Notes: a model not told the origin generated them from the sequence alone. 64,000 bases of DNA from Thalassococcus halodurans (GCF_900108225.1 NZ_FNUZ01000008.1:32340-96339), one strand, 5' to 3'; counted from the first letter of the stretch, positions 9,534 through 18,358 are shown. Numbers and translations are program-made.

Positions 9534-10109
9534 TTAATAAACGATGACCTTCGTGCCGTTGCCCACCTTACGGTACAGGTCCATCACGTCTTTGTTGGTC
9601 AGGCGAAAACAGCCTGAAGTCTCGTAACTACCGATAGAACCGGAACTGTTGGTTCCATGAATACGGTACAGCGTGTCCCGACCATTCGCATAAAGGTAGA
9701 GGGCACGCGCGCCCAAAGGGTTGTAGGGTCCCGGAGGCACATAGTCTGGCAGGCTGGGGTCGCGTTTGCGCATGTCGCTTGGCGGACGCCAAGCCGGCCA
9801 TTCGGCTTTGCGTTGGACCACAGTTGTTCCTGTCCACTCAAAACCCGGACGTCCAATGGACACCCGATACTGTTCTGCTTTGCCCTGCCCCAGAACGCGC
9901 CACAATACACGCTCCTTATTCGAAATGATAATCGTTCCCGGGCGCTCTGACGTTTTGTAGGGCACAATGGTCATTGTACTCTCGCCATGATCGCGCGGCA
10001 ACTTTCGCGTTTCTGCGAACGCTGCATCGCCCGAATGCACCACAGCCGTCGCCACCGCGCCCAATCCCAGACGCAGGATTTGTCTTCGGTTTTGACGGGT
10101 CAGGTTCAT
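9534..10109 (-). CDS. L,D-transpeptidase (YkuD domain) with a Tat-like signal, inside the tad operon
   Basis: 191 aa. The N-terminus has a twin-arginine pattern NRRQILRLG followed by a hydrophobic stretch and AFA, so export by the Tat or Sec route is likely. The YkuD catalytic motif is complete: H151-G152 in YRIHGTN, and S165-G166-C167-F-R169. Such enzymes cross-link peptidoglycan (3-3 links) or attach lipoproteins to it. The gene overlaps cpaE by four bases (ATGA) and precedes tadA by 16 bases, so it is co-expressed with the pilus machine. A role in opening or anchoring the cell wall around the secretin channel is a reasonable inference. Confidence 0.9.
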   Translation of the reverse strand: MNLTRQNRRQILRLGLGAVATAVVHSGDAAFAETRKLPRDHGESTMTIVPYKTSERPGTIIISNKERVLWRVLGQGKAEQYRVSIGRPGFEWTGTTVVQRKAEWPAWRPPSDMRKRDPSLPDYVPPGPYNPLGARALYLYANGRDTLYRIHGTNSSGSIGSYETSGCFRLTNKDVMDLYRKVGNGTKVIVY

Positions 10110-11251
10110 TTCTTTTTCGTCCCCAAAAGGTTCATGGATTCCATGTATGCGGTCAGCTTTTTCAGGAAGGCCGAGCGTGTCGAAATCTCGCTGGCCAGAA
10201 CGCCGCGATCCATCGCTTCGCCGATTGTCGAGCTGTCGACAGGCAGGAAGGTGAACGGGGTGTCGCCCAGAAGTTCTTCGATTTTGCTTTTGGAAATGCG
10301 TTGGCCGAACAGTTGGTTCGCATGCTTGTTGAACAGAACATGCACCGGAAAATCGTCGCCACGGATCGAGCGGATATGTTCAAGCAAGTCCAACGTGTGC
10401 TTGATCGCGGGCAGATTGACCTCGCTGACCAGCGTGCAGGAATTGACGCCCGCCAAAACATCATCGCGCCATTCGGTGGCATAATAGGGGATGTCCAGAA
10501 ACAGCAGCGAATGTTCCAAACTGATCGCATCAAGCAAGCGCAGGATCAGTTCCTGACCGTTCATCTCCGTGTTCACGTCAGGACGCTTGAACGAATAGAG
10601 GTAAAAGCCCGCGTCGTGCTTTTGTTGGATGACACTGATGAATTCGCTGTCGATCCGGCGGTGGGCGTTCTTGACCGATCCGAGGTTCAAAGAGCTGACC
10701 ATATTCAGCACATAGCCACAGTTACCGATCGAGAAATCAAGATCGACCAGGGCAATGTTCGGGTCTTTTTTTGCCAGTTTGCGGCTGGCGATATCGGCCA
10801 TGTTGATAGCCACAGTTGTCGCACCTGCCCCGCCGACACAAGAGATGATGGCGTTTACCGTATTGTGGCTGTTGCGGTTTGTCCGAACGGAACTGCGCAG
10901 TGATGTCAACAGCTTAGGTTTATCAACCGGCTTCAGAAGCCAGTCCTGCACATGATAGCGCAGCAGCTTTTGCATCGCGTCGTGATCAAGCGCGTTGGAC
11001 AGCAGGATCAACGGAATGTCGGGCGCAATTGCGCGCACTTCAGAGAAAATCTGAAGCTCTTCTTCGGTCATGTCCTCGATCTCGGCGATGACCACATCGG
11101 TCATCGGAACGTCCATCGACCGCGCCACGTCTTCCACGCGCAGCGTCGTGACCAGAAAACGCCTTTCGTCCTCCAGAATGGTTGCGGCTTCGCTGTTATT
11201 CAGGCTTTTGCCCAAAATAAGCGTTACCCGTGTGAGTGCCCCGGAATTCAT
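10106..11251 (-). CDS. cpaE: Pilus assembly protein CpaE/TadZ (receiver-like plus ParA/MinD-like domain)
   Basis: 381 aa. Residues 1-120 form an atypical receiver-like domain (VVIAEIEDMTEEEL, LILLSNA, WLLKPVDKP) and residues 130-375 a MinD/ParA-like ATPase fold. The phosphate loop reads CVGGAGATT (138-146): the lysines of the usual KGGxGKS motif are absent, while LVDLDFSIGN and LLFLDIPY are kept. Degenerate loops are known among TadZ/CpaE proteins, which place the pilus apparatus at the cell pole. The gene lies between the TadE-like genes and the L,D-transpeptidase. Confidence 0.9.
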   Translation of the reverse strand: MNSGALTRVTLILGKSLNNSEAATILEDERRFLVTTLRVEDVARSMDVPMTDVVIAEIEDMTEEELQIFSEVRAIAPDIPLILLSNALDHDAMQKLLRYHVQDWLLKPVDKPKLLTSLRSSVRTNRNSHNTVNAIISCVGGAGATTVAINMADIASRKLAKKDPNIALVDLDFSIGNCGYVLNMVSSLNLGSVKNAHRRIDSEFISVIQQKHDAGFYLYSFKRPDVNTEMNGQELILRLLDAISLEHSLLFLDIPYYATEWRDDVLAGVNSCTLVSEVNLPAIKHTLDLLEHIRSIRGDDFPVHVLFNKHANQLFGQRISKSKIEELLGDTPFTFLPVDSSTIGEAMDRGVLASEISTRSAFLKKLTAYMESMNLLGTKKK

Positions 11252-11281
11252 TTATTCTTACCTGATTTTTTCATTTTCTTT

Positions 11282-11914
11282 TCAACACCGCGTATTACAA
11301 CTGCTCAGATCTTCGCTGGTTACGCTGACACTGTTCGGTGGCATGGCGATGGTGCCAAGCACCGGCAAAAGGCTATCAAGGATCATAAAGTCGAAGGTCA
11401 GATCGACGGTTTCGACTGTGATCGTGCTGACCTGACCATAGGGGCGCCCGACATACCCCAAACCAGACCGCGTGTAGGTGATCAGGATGTTGTCGGCATC
11501 GATCCAGGGCGCGACATCGCACACCCCGATACGGGGCGACCTGCGACCGCAGATACCGTCACCACCGGTCAACAACCTGTTCATCGCCACGCCATCGCAC
11601 GGCGCCGACCCCTGCCCGCAGCTTGTGGAAATCCGGTTGTTGGGAAGGGCGACACCTTCTTCCAAAGTGGATAGCTCGGCCTCCATAAAGGTGTCGTACG
11701 TCTCCATTGTCATCATTGGTGAAGACACAGACGCATGACGCGCGCCGATCTGAACCGCCTTGACGGTCTGGTTCCAGTAAAACACGGCCACACCCAGTTC
11801 GACCATTGTTGTAATCGCAATCAAAACGATTGGCATCACCATCAGAGCCTCAACCAAGGTGACACCGTCTTCACCATCCAGAAGGCGGCGGATTGTGCGG
11901 CTGACATTTACCAT
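11282..11914 (-). CDS. TadE/TadF-like minor pseudopilin
   Basis: 210 aa. A basic N-terminus is followed by the TadE-type segment DGVTLVEALMVMPIVLIAITTMVELGVAVF: Gly-Val before a hydrophobic helix with a Glu about five residues in. Prepilin-peptidase cleavage after the Gly is expected. The rest is a periplasmic domain with several cysteines (CGQGSAPCDG, CGRRSPRIGVC, CNTRC) that could form disulfides. It overlaps the upstream TadE-like gene by seven bases. Assignment as TadF rather than TadE is uncertain. Confidence 0.8.
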   Translation of the reverse strand: MVNVSRTIRRLLDGEDGVTLVEALMVMPIVLIAITTMVELGVAVFYWNQTVKAVQIGARHASVSSPMMTMETYDTFMEAELSTLEEGVALPNNRISTSCGQGSAPCDGVAMNRLLTGGDGICGRRSPRIGVCDVAPWIDADNILITYTRSGLGYVGRPYGQVSTITVETVDLTFDFMILDSLLPVLGTIAMPPNSVSVTSEDLSSCNTRC

Positions 11915-12378
11915 CCCAGATACCTCGTCTGGTACCAGTAACTCATGGTGATCGGCGCACGGTAGAACGCGCCAAAGAAAGGCGACGGATTATAGACGAC
12001 CGTACCTGTGACTGTGACCAAGGATGTGTCATCCGGAACGGTCGGTGGGCTTTCGGGTGAGATCGTCAGCTCGGACGCGTCATCCCAACCTGGAACACGC
12101 GCAGATCCTCCAGCGGGGTGACCGGTAAAGGCAATCAAACGCGCGGTGCCGATATCGCAGGGCATGAACGCCGTTTCATCGGCCGTAAGCGGACGGCAGC
12201 GCGCCCAGTAACGGGCTGCATCCTTGACGCCCGATTGCAGCTGCTGGCGCTGCCACATCATGTTGCCGAACTCCAGAATTCCCAGAGCAAGCAAGGTCAG
12301 CACAGGGATCGCCAGAAGTGTTTCGATCAACACGACGCCCCGTTCATCTTTTGCAAATTGTCGAAACCAGCGCATCAT
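11908..12378 (-). CDS. tadE: TadE-like minor pseudopilin
   Basis: 156 aa. The N-terminus KDERGVVLIETLLAIPVLTLLALGILEFGNMMWQRQQLQ is a classical TadE motif: a Gly cleavage site, then a hydrophobic helix with Glu at position five. It is followed by a short periplasmic domain. The ribosome site is AGGTGCAG. It begins the pseudopilin pair read after the small lipoprotein and before cpaE. Minor pseudopilins of this kind help prime Flp fibre assembly. Confidence 0.83.
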   Translation of the reverse strand: MMRWFRQFAKDERGVVLIETLLAIPVLTLLALGILEFGNMMWQRQQLQSGVKDAARYWARCRPLTADETAFMPCDIGTARLIAFTGHPAGGSARVPGWDDASELTISPESPPTVPDDTSLVTVTGTVVYNPSPFFGAFYRAPITMSYWYQTRYLGW

Positions 12379-12492
12379 TCTGCACCTGTCCCTTCACTCT
12401 AAAAAACTTATTCAAACGCTCATTTGGCGGGGAAAATTCCACCAAATCACAGGGTCACGACGCCGCCCGAAAATGCGGGCGGCGCACTTTGT

Positions 12493-12696
12493 TTAACGTC
12501 CGCCTGGAATGTCCGTGTCGTAAGACGACGGCGGCCACGGATCGATTGTTTGAATCGCGGTATTTGCGGCCGTGGAATCCCCGGAGTAAACGGAAATCCG
12601 GTCACGATTGCTCAGATAATCGCCGCATCCACCCAGAAGGAATGCCGCAACGACTGCCAGTGTCGAAAGCTTACTTCTTGTTGATAATGGCATCAT
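12493..12696 (-). CDS. Small conserved tad-locus lipoprotein
   Basis: About 67 aa. A signal peptide ends in the lipobox LLGGC, so a lipid-modified, membrane-anchored protein is predicted. The mature part ends in IQTIDPWPPSSYDTDIPGGR; a DPWPP-type tail of this kind is characteristic of short proteins found next to cpaC in alphaproteobacterial tad loci. The coding start overlaps the end of cpaC by about 26 bases. It may serve as a CpaD-like or pilotin-like partner of the secretin, but this is inferred from position. Confidence 0.7.
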   Translation of the reverse strand: MMPLSTRSKLSTLAVVAAFLLGGCGDYLSNRDRISVYSGDSTAANTAIQTIDPWPPSSYDTDIPGGR

Positions 12697-14119
12697 CAAA
12701 ATCCAATTCAATTATGTGACCATAGGGACCTACAACGCCTTCGCCTTCGCGGAACTTGCGCAGCAGCGGGCGATCAACTTCGAGCATGCCATACAGGAAC
12801 AGCTCGACGTCGTTAGATGACCGTGTGTTATCCAGCGGCGACGCCAGTTTCGTGTCCGGACCAACCGGCGACACCAGACGCGGTGTCACAAGGATCACCA
12901 GATCGGTTTCGCTTTTCTGGAACTCGGTCGAACGGAACAGCGCACCCAGAACCGGCAACTGACCCAGCCACGGAAGCTGTTCGATATTGCGCGCGTTATC
13001 TGTCTGCAAAAGGCCCGCGATCGAGAAGCTTTGCCCATCCCGCAGCGACACAGTTGTATCTGCGCGGCGAGTAAAGAAGGACGGATTGCCGTTGACGGTG
13101 TTCGAGAAGTCCACGTCCGAGACTTCCGGCGTGACCCGCAGGCGGATCAGACCATCGTCCAGAACGGTGGGCACGAAATTAAGTTTCACACCGTATTCAC
13201 GATAGGCTGTTTCACTGGCCGCAGAGCCGTTGTCGGCGATCACAGTGCGTCCGATCGGAACCTCACCACCGACGACGAAGTTCGCTTCAACCCCGCTGGT
13301 TGTGACCAACTTCGGGTTCGCCAGACGACGCGCCAGACCTTTGTCTTCCAACGCGTTGATAATGAAATCGATTTCGACGCCGCCGACTGTCAGCAATTCA
13401 CCGATGAACGACCCAAATGGCAATCCAGTGCTAGACGATCCACCACGGCCCGTCTCAAACACAAAACCTTCGCCATCAGAGCCAGCCAAACCGACACCAA
13501 GGGCCCGGCCCGAATTGCGTTCGACTTCCAGAATGCGAACATCCAGTTCAACCTGCTGAGGTGACTCGACGCGCACAGAGTTGATCACCGGCTCGGCCGA
13601 GAACTTCTGCGCGATCTCAAGAACTGTTTGCAGGTCTTTGTTGTCTTTGACCGAACCAGACAGGCGGATGCGGTCATTGACGTTGGTTACCGACACATTC
13701 GCGCTAGGAACCGCGCGACGCAGAGTGCCTTCCAGTTCCGAGAAATCGCTGCGTACCCGTACATCAATAACTTCGATCAAGCGCTTGTCTATGTTGTACA
13801 AAGTCACGTTTGTCAGACCCGTACCTTTGGCCTGAATATAAAGCGACGTGTCCGTCAGCGGGAACACGTCGATCAGGTCTGTATTCCCGATCAGAATGTC
13901 CGCAAACGGCTGGTTTGTGATGACAGTAATTGTCGTGCGCGGGTTCATCTGGATCTTCGACACGATCCCATCATCAACAATGATGCTACGCTCTTGCGCG
14001 TGCACCAAGGTTGTCGTGAAAAGTGCAAAGAAGGCCAGACAAAGCGCTGTCCATAGATTTTGCCTGATGATGGGCACACCGGGAACCAATGCTGCCTCTG
14101 CCCCTTGTGTTTTTATCAT
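12671..14119 (-). CDS. cpaC: Tad outer-membrane secretin CpaC (RcpA)
   Basis: 482 aa. A cleavable signal peptide (hydrophobic core ALCLAFFALFTTT, end VHA) is followed by an N-terminal pilus-secretin domain (FADILIGNTDLIDVFPLTDTSLYIQA), a BON-like segment (SDFSELEGTLRRAVPSANVSVT) and the secretin beta-domain (QVELDVRILEVERNSG, VPIG, LRVTPEVSDVD, DTTVSLRDGQSFSIAGLL, LPVLGALFRSTEFQKSETDLVILVTPRLV). It forms the pore through which the Flp fibre leaves. It is preceded by cpaB and followed by the small lipoprotein. Confidence 0.95.
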   Translation of the reverse strand: MIKTQGAEAALVPGVPIIRQNLWTALCLAFFALFTTTLVHAQERSIIVDDGIVSKIQMNPRTTITVITNQPFADILIGNTDLIDVFPLTDTSLYIQAKGTGLTNVTLYNIDKRLIEVIDVRVRSDFSELEGTLRRAVPSANVSVTNVNDRIRLSGSVKDNKDLQTVLEIAQKFSAEPVINSVRVESPQQVELDVRILEVERNSGRALGVGLAGSDGEGFVFETGRGGSSSTGLPFGSFIGELLTVGGVEIDFIINALEDKGLARRLANPKLVTTSGVEANFVVGGEVPIGRTVIADNGSAASETAYREYGVKLNFVPTVLDDGLIRLRVTPEVSDVDFSNTVNGNPSFFTRRADTTVSLRDGQSFSIAGLLQTDNARNIEQLPWLGQLPVLGALFRSTEFQKSETDLVILVTPRLVSPVGPDTKLASPLDNTRSSNDVELFLYGMLEVDRPLLRKFREGEGVVGPYGHIIELDFDDAIINKK

Positions 14120-14140
14120 TGTTCCACCTATTTCAAATGC

Positions 14141-15265
14141 CTACTGGCTTACTTGAACTTCAATTTCTTGGTCCAAAGAGGCTTCTTCGGCCCCTCCGTC
14201 TTCTTCAGATTTATCAACTTTGTATTCATTTCTCTGGCCGTTCCGGATCACACCGACAGTGCTACGAACAGGAACTGGCGGTGCCACTTGGACGATCTTT
14301 TCGACCACGACTTCCTGAATGACCGGTTCTTGTTCCAGCTTGGCTTCGACGCCTTCCAGCTTTTCGGAAACACCGGTGGAAAGTTCACGCACCATTTGTT
14401 CGATGCCTTCAATACGCGTCAGCGTGGGGTCCGGTTCGGCGGCTTGCTTGGCCGCGTTCGCCTTAAGAATATCTTCGGCCACGTCCAGTTCGTTCAGATC
14501 GTTAATCGTGACGCGTTCGTTGGGTTCGATATCGGTCGAGGCAACGTTACGAAGGGCCAAAGACAATGTACCGACGGTTCCACCAAGAACCAGCTTCTGT
14601 GCCTCCAGAGTGCTCACTTCGAATGTCACCGTACGCACAACACTGGGATTATCCTGACGTTGATCGGCGATTTGGTCGATCGCAAGGACTTTGACGCCCT
14701 GAAGCAAAACGTCGACCACATTGCTGCGCGTCAGCATGACGTCCACACGGTCGCCAGGCAAAACGAAACCGGCCACACCCAAAACATCGTTCACACGGAT
14801 AGAAACCGCTTTCATGCCCGGCATCAGGGCCGTCGAAAGTTTCGCCCGCTGACCGGGTTCGGTCACCTTGGTTTTCAAAATCGGCTCGCCGACCGCGACC
14901 GTCGTCAGGGCATAGCGCGCCTCTTGCTCGCCTTCTCCAACGACAAGGTCTTCGATTGTGCGGTAACTCCCTTCGGGACGAACCGAAGCGGACCACTCGA
15001 TTTCACGGACGGTGGATTTCGAAATCAATTCACCGAACTGGATCGCTTCTGCCGCAACAACAATTGTCTCTTTAGGTTCCTGTTCAGCCTTCGCCGCCGC
15101 TTCTGCAGCAGCCGCAGCTGCCGCGGCAGCCTGCTCGGCCGCCTGTTGCTGGAAAGACGCCAATAGGTCCTGACGCTCGGACGACAGGTAAGTGCGCGTC
15201 CCAATTACCGCCGCACCAGCAAGTAGAAGTGCGATCAACAAACTGAGAATCGTCGAAAATCGCAT
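14141..15265 (-). CDS. cpaB: Flp pilus assembly protein CpaB (RcpC)
   Basis: 374 aa, longer than many CpaB proteins. It has one N-terminal membrane helix, then an alanine-rich coiled coil (about 35-65). The SAF domain (IVVAAEAIQFGELISKSTVREIEW) and the RcpC domain (MKAVSIRVNDVLGVAGFVLPGDRVDVMLTR) follow. The C-terminal 100 residues are acidic and coiled-coil-like, with a VVEKIVQVAPPVPVR stretch. It acts in the periplasm with the CpaC secretin. The ribosome site is AAGGA, and the gene probably starts its own transcript after the flp terminator. Confidence 0.92.
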   Translation of the reverse strand: MRFSTILSLLIALLLAGAAVIGTRTYLSSERQDLLASFQQQAAEQAAAAAAAAAEAAAKAEQEPKETIVVAAEAIQFGELISKSTVREIEWSASVRPEGSYRTIEDLVVGEGEQEARYALTTVAVGEPILKTKVTEPGQRAKLSTALMPGMKAVSIRVNDVLGVAGFVLPGDRVDVMLTRSNVVDVLLQGVKVLAIDQIADQRQDNPSVVRTVTFEVSTLEAQKLVLGGTVGTLSLALRNVASTDIEPNERVTINDLNELDVAEDILKANAAKQAAEPDPTLTRIEGIEQMVRELSTGVSEKLEGVEAKLEQEPVIQEVVVEKIVQVAPPVPVRSTVGVIRNGQRNEYKVDKSEEDGGAEEASLDQEIEVQVSQ

Positions 15266-15396
15266 TATAACATTCCTTCAAATTCAAACATTTAGTGACA
15301 CAAAGGCCCGAATTTGGACCCAACCCCGCCGCCTCTGGAAATCTGGCAAACGTATGTTCTGCGCGTGTCCATAGTTAGTTAACATATTCCAAATGC

Positions 15397-15432
15397 AAAA
15401 AAAATGACCCAACCGATAAGGTTGGATCATTT
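15397..15432 (-). terminator. Rho-independent terminator after the flp pilin gene
   Basis: On the minus strand a stem built from AAATGATCCAACC and GGTTGGGTCATTT with one internal mismatch and a five-base loop is followed by a run of T (the A-run at 15397-15404). It separates highly expressed flp from the downstream cpaB-to-tadC genes. Partial read-through would give the pilin excess expected for a fibre subunit. Confidence 0.85.
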
Positions 15433-15472
15433 GTAGCTTTTTTATCAAGCCATTCGATCCAACGGCTTGGAG

Positions 15473-15787
15473 TTACCCAGCAGTGGTGCCGCCATCGGTT
15501 GTGCCGCCATCAGTGGTGCCGCCATCAGTGGTACCACCATCAGTGGTGCCACCATCAGTGGTGCCGCCACCGTCCACGATCGGATCCGGCTCAGGCAGGC
15601 CTTCCAGCCAAGTGGACCATGTACTCCAACCCGCGTCCAATGTGTCACCGAAAGCAAGGACAGATCCAACGACTGCACCAGTCAAGAGGGCCAAGAGGAT
15701 CAGGTATTCGGTCAAAGCCAGACCATCTTCTTCGCGGACGAGGCGACGCTTGACATTGAAAATATAGTTTAGTGCGATCTTGTACAT
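15473..15787 (-). CDS. flp: Flp-type major pilin with a Gly-Thr-Thr-Asp-Gly repeat tail
   Basis: 104 aa from the ATG at 15787, which has GGAG six bases upstream. The prepilin segment REEDGLALTEYLILLALLTGAVVGSVLAFGDTL holds the Gly cleavage site and the Glu-Tyr pair that defines Flp pilins. After about 50 mature residues the protein ends in an acidic linker (PEPDPIVDGG) and six copies of the pentapeptide GTTDG, the last being GTTAG. The usual Flp pilin stops near 55-65 residues, so the tail is an addition. It is encoded by a 15-bp tandem DNA repeat. Confidence 0.88.
   Translation of the reverse strand: MYKIALNYIFNVKRRLVREEDGLALTEYLILLALLTGAVVGSVLAFGDTLDAGWSTWSTWLEGLPEPDPIVDGGGTTDGGTTDGGTTDGGTTDGGTTDGGTTAG
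15479..15568 (-). repeat. 15-bp minisatellite in the pilin gene
   Basis: Six tandem 15-bp units based on CCATCAGTGGTGCCG (plus strand) encode the GTTDG repeats at the pilin C-terminus. Units differ at a few synonymous sites (ggttgtg, ggtacca), so the array is old enough to have diverged but could still vary in copy number by slippage, always in frame. Confidence 0.85.
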
Positions 15788-16110
15788 TTTAAGCTCCAAA
15801 TGCTTGTCAAAAACTCACACTGAAATCCGGCAGCTTTTTTAATTGGTCAAAAACTTAAGATATATTCAGTGATCTAACGGTTCATACTTTTGCCACAAAG
15901 ATACCACGAGTCAAAATCATCTTAGATTTTTTTACCAATTCGTAAGCTTTTTGAGCACAATCATTTGAAAAAACGGATATTATCCAATCACAACACACGC
16001 CTTAAGAATTTTCCAAAAAAATCAATTAAACTTCGGGTTGTATGCCTGCCCAGCTTTTGCCGCGATTCGGCATGCGATTCGCAGGCAAACATACTGATTT
16101 AATGATGTTA
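15788..16110. promoter_or_regulatory. AT-rich gap upstream of flp
   Basis: About 320 bases between tadG and flp. The stretch is very AT-rich and contains no convincing open frame. It should hold the flp promoter on the minus strand. TTGACC and TTGACA-like hexamers are visible within 60 bases of the start, but no -35/-10 pair with good spacing stands out. Confidence 0.4.
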
Positions 16111-17784
16111 TTATCGAACCAGAATCGCTTCGGCGCGAATAAACTCATCCAACGTGCCGTTCCCGCCGGGTCCGGTGACATCGACAATCTCGACATCAAT
16201 CGTCAAATCGCCGCCAGACCGATACGGGAAAACCGGACGCGTCAGGAACATCGACACATAGGAATTCACCGTATATGAGTTCGTACCGCCCCCTTCTGAC
16301 TCCTGCTCGCCGCAGTCAATTACAGCGCCCATAATGATGCGACGGTCTGGATTGGGATTCTCACCAGTTGTTGGGAGTGCAGTGCGGCCCATCTCTTCGC
16401 CACACTGAGCCGAACCATATTCACCCAGAACCGGATTACCATCTGCGTCGGTCCCACCCGGAGCTTGCAAAAGATGCCAGTTATTCTCAATCTCCGCACG
16501 ATATACATCGTACCGTGACGGTGTCAGGCCAGGGAACGAGGTGGTGACATTTCGAGGATGCGCGGTACCGGCCGGTGGGGATTCTTCAGATGTATCCGCG
16601 CCGTAGTTGACTTGGAAATACCGGTTAATATCCCAATCCGAACTCCCTCCAATCGACGCGCCCAATCCACCACGCACTGGGGTCGACATTGTGGTGTTAT
16701 CAGGGAAGCCGTAGGCGAAGTCATCTTCTCCATTATAGTTCCACGTGCCGGTCGCAATGTCATACACATGGTCATCCCCCAAACTTACGTGGGGTGCATT
16801 TCCAGTTGGTGCGACGGTTTTGACGCAATGATCGATCGCGCCGTTGCCGTTGCCGTTGCCGGGAGCTTTCGGAATTGCCCCCTTGCGAACATTCTCCGCC
16901 GGCAGCGGCTCAAAATCAGAGGAGTTCGCGTAGTTGCCTTCATAAATATCAAAGCGCGTGTTAATCCCAGCTTGCAGCGACGTCGCAGCGCCCGTCTGGG
17001 TTTGCACACGCTCGGACGAATAGCATGCCGCGGTCCGAGCACCGGCAAAATAATCGTTCAACTCTTTCGTGCCTGGCTTATCAACCCTCAGGAACCCGAA
17101 GTTGCCAGGAGCCTCGGTCTCGTTGCCCGGCGGATGAAGGCGGATCATGCGACCATGCAGGCTGCCTGCGTTGAATTCTTGCTGGAGCTGGTCGCCGACA
17201 TAGTTGCCGCTGGCGTCATATTCGAACGGATTACAGATATAGAGCGGAGTGATATCGCAGGCTGCCGCCACGCTTTTGGCAACCGCAACAGCAGCAATGG
17301 GCACCGACTCCCTTAGGTAGTTCACCGGATTGAAGAAGGTCGTTAGAAGATCACGGGACTGACCGCGCACATAAACATACTGCGCGTCAGCATCATCTGT
17401 CGTTTGATTGGCGGTCACCCACTCAGTATCGATCAGAGTGGAGTCGCTGTCCGGAATTTCTGTCAGGAAGATAACCTTGTATTCATTGCCTGTTGCATCT
17501 TGGTAGATCAGCCGGTCGGCGTTTCCGCCACTAGGCGACAACATCCCTACAGTATTCTCGACCCGGCCCATCGCAACTTTGGCACGGGCGATGGCATTGT
17601 ATCCCCCATCAAGTTCCCGCGCACCAGCAAGTGCAACTGAGTCTACAGCGGCTTGAAGATCGCCATGCGCGTTGTTCCCGCGACCAGCATCGATAATCAA
17701 AAGCCCGAAGCCCACGAACACTGGCAACACCAGTAGGGAAAAAACCAGAACGTAACCTTTTTCCGAGCGAAACAAGCGTTTCAT
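16111..17784 (-). CDS. tadG: TadG-like Flp pilus assembly protein
   Basis: 557 aa. The N-terminus RSEKGYVLVFSLLVLPVFVGFGLLIIDAGRGNNAHGDLQAAVDSVALAGARELDG is the TadG/TadE-like Flp-assembly motif: a membrane helix followed by a conserved Gln-Ala-Ala-x-Asp-x-x-Ala-Leu-Ala-Gly-Ala. The remaining roughly 500 residues are extracytoplasmic, rich in Gly, Asn and Asp, with paired cysteines. TadG may act as a minor component or envelope anchor of the pilus. It is transcribed upstream of flp and downstream of the prepilin peptidase. Confidence 0.82.
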   Translation of the reverse strand: MKRLFRSEKGYVLVFSLLVLPVFVGFGLLIIDAGRGNNAHGDLQAAVDSVALAGARELDGGYNAIARAKVAMGRVENTVGMLSPSGGNADRLIYQDATGNEYKVIFLTEIPDSDSTLIDTEWVTANQTTDDADAQYVYVRGQSRDLLTTFFNPVNYLRESVPIAAVAVAKSVAAACDITPLYICNPFEYDASGNYVGDQLQQEFNAGSLHGRMIRLHPPGNETEAPGNFGFLRVDKPGTKELNDYFAGARTAACYSSERVQTQTGAATSLQAGINTRFDIYEGNYANSSDFEPLPAENVRKGAIPKAPGNGNGNGAIDHCVKTVAPTGNAPHVSLGDDHVYDIATGTWNYNGEDDFAYGFPDNTTMSTPVRGGLGASIGGSSDWDINRYFQVNYGADTSEESPPAGTAHPRNVTTSFPGLTPSRYDVYRAEIENNWHLLQAPGGTDADGNPVLGEYGSAQCGEEMGRTALPTTGENPNPDRRIIMGAVIDCGEQESEGGGTNSYTVNSYVSMFLTRPVFPYRSGGDLTIDVEIVDVTGPGGNGTLDEFIRAEAILVR

Positions 17785-17877
17785 CCCACCACCTCAAATC
17801 AAAGTTTAACAAATCGAAGGGTGTAAAATTTAGTCAACCCTGCAAAATCGTCCCATAGGTCATGTTAAATTGCAAGC

Positions 17878-18348
17878 TTAGGCAAAAGTCCGAACAAGGA
17901 TCGCCGGAATAGCCGCAAAGCACATAGGAACCGCATAAGGGGCTTTCCCGCTTGTCCTGATCTCATTCATACGAGGACCCAAGTTAACAAACTTGCTCAG
18001 TCGAATAAGTACAACAAAAACCACCGAAATCAAAAACAGAAGAACGACATAAAGAGACAAGTGATCAAATCCAATGAACATCCCCAAAGCGACATAAAGC
18101 TTGACGTCCCCAGCCCCCATCATTCTGAAAAGCCATGAAATAAGAGCTATAAGAAAGAGAACGGTTCCTGCGACCAAATCGCCGATGATGGTCGCAAAAC
18201 CCGTCAGAGATGCCCAGACAAAGTATTGCGCCAAAAGCAGCAAAACCATCTTATTGGGAATCCGAAGCGATCTGTAATCGATCCGCACAACCCATACCAA
18301 AACAGCGACAACGCTGATGATAACCAGCGCGGAAAGACTATTCAGCAC
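17878..18348 (-). CDS. cpaA: Prepilin peptidase CpaA (TadV)
   Basis: 156 aa integral membrane aspartic protease that processes the Flp prepilin and pseudopilins. The first catalytic Asp lies in VWVVRIDYRSLRIPNKM and the second in RMMGAGDVKLYVALGMFIG, the conserved GxGDxK motif. Five or six hydrophobic segments are visible. It lies 10 bases after the tadD stop, read on the same strand. Confidence 0.9.
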   Translation of the reverse strand: MLNSLSALVIISVVAVLVWVVRIDYRSLRIPNKMVLLLLAQYFVWASLTGFATIIGDLVAGTVLFLIALISWLFRMMGAGDVKLYVALGMFIGFDHLSLYVVLLFLISVVFVVLIRLSKFVNLGPRMNEIRTSGKAPYAVPMCFAAIPAILVRTFA

Positions 18349-18358
18349 GGGCGGCAGA

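Noticed and set aside
15397..15432. The repeat and hairpin near the pilin as a CRISPR or attachment site
   Set aside because: Only one hairpin is present, with a T-run in the minus-strand direction expected of a terminator. The nearby repeats are tandem, without spacers.
15483..15767. Plus-strand frames with Val-Val-Pro-Pro-Ser repeats across the pilin repeat
   Set aside because: They are the other strand of the 15-bp minisatellite; the minus-strand pilin has a full prepilin motif and ribosome site.
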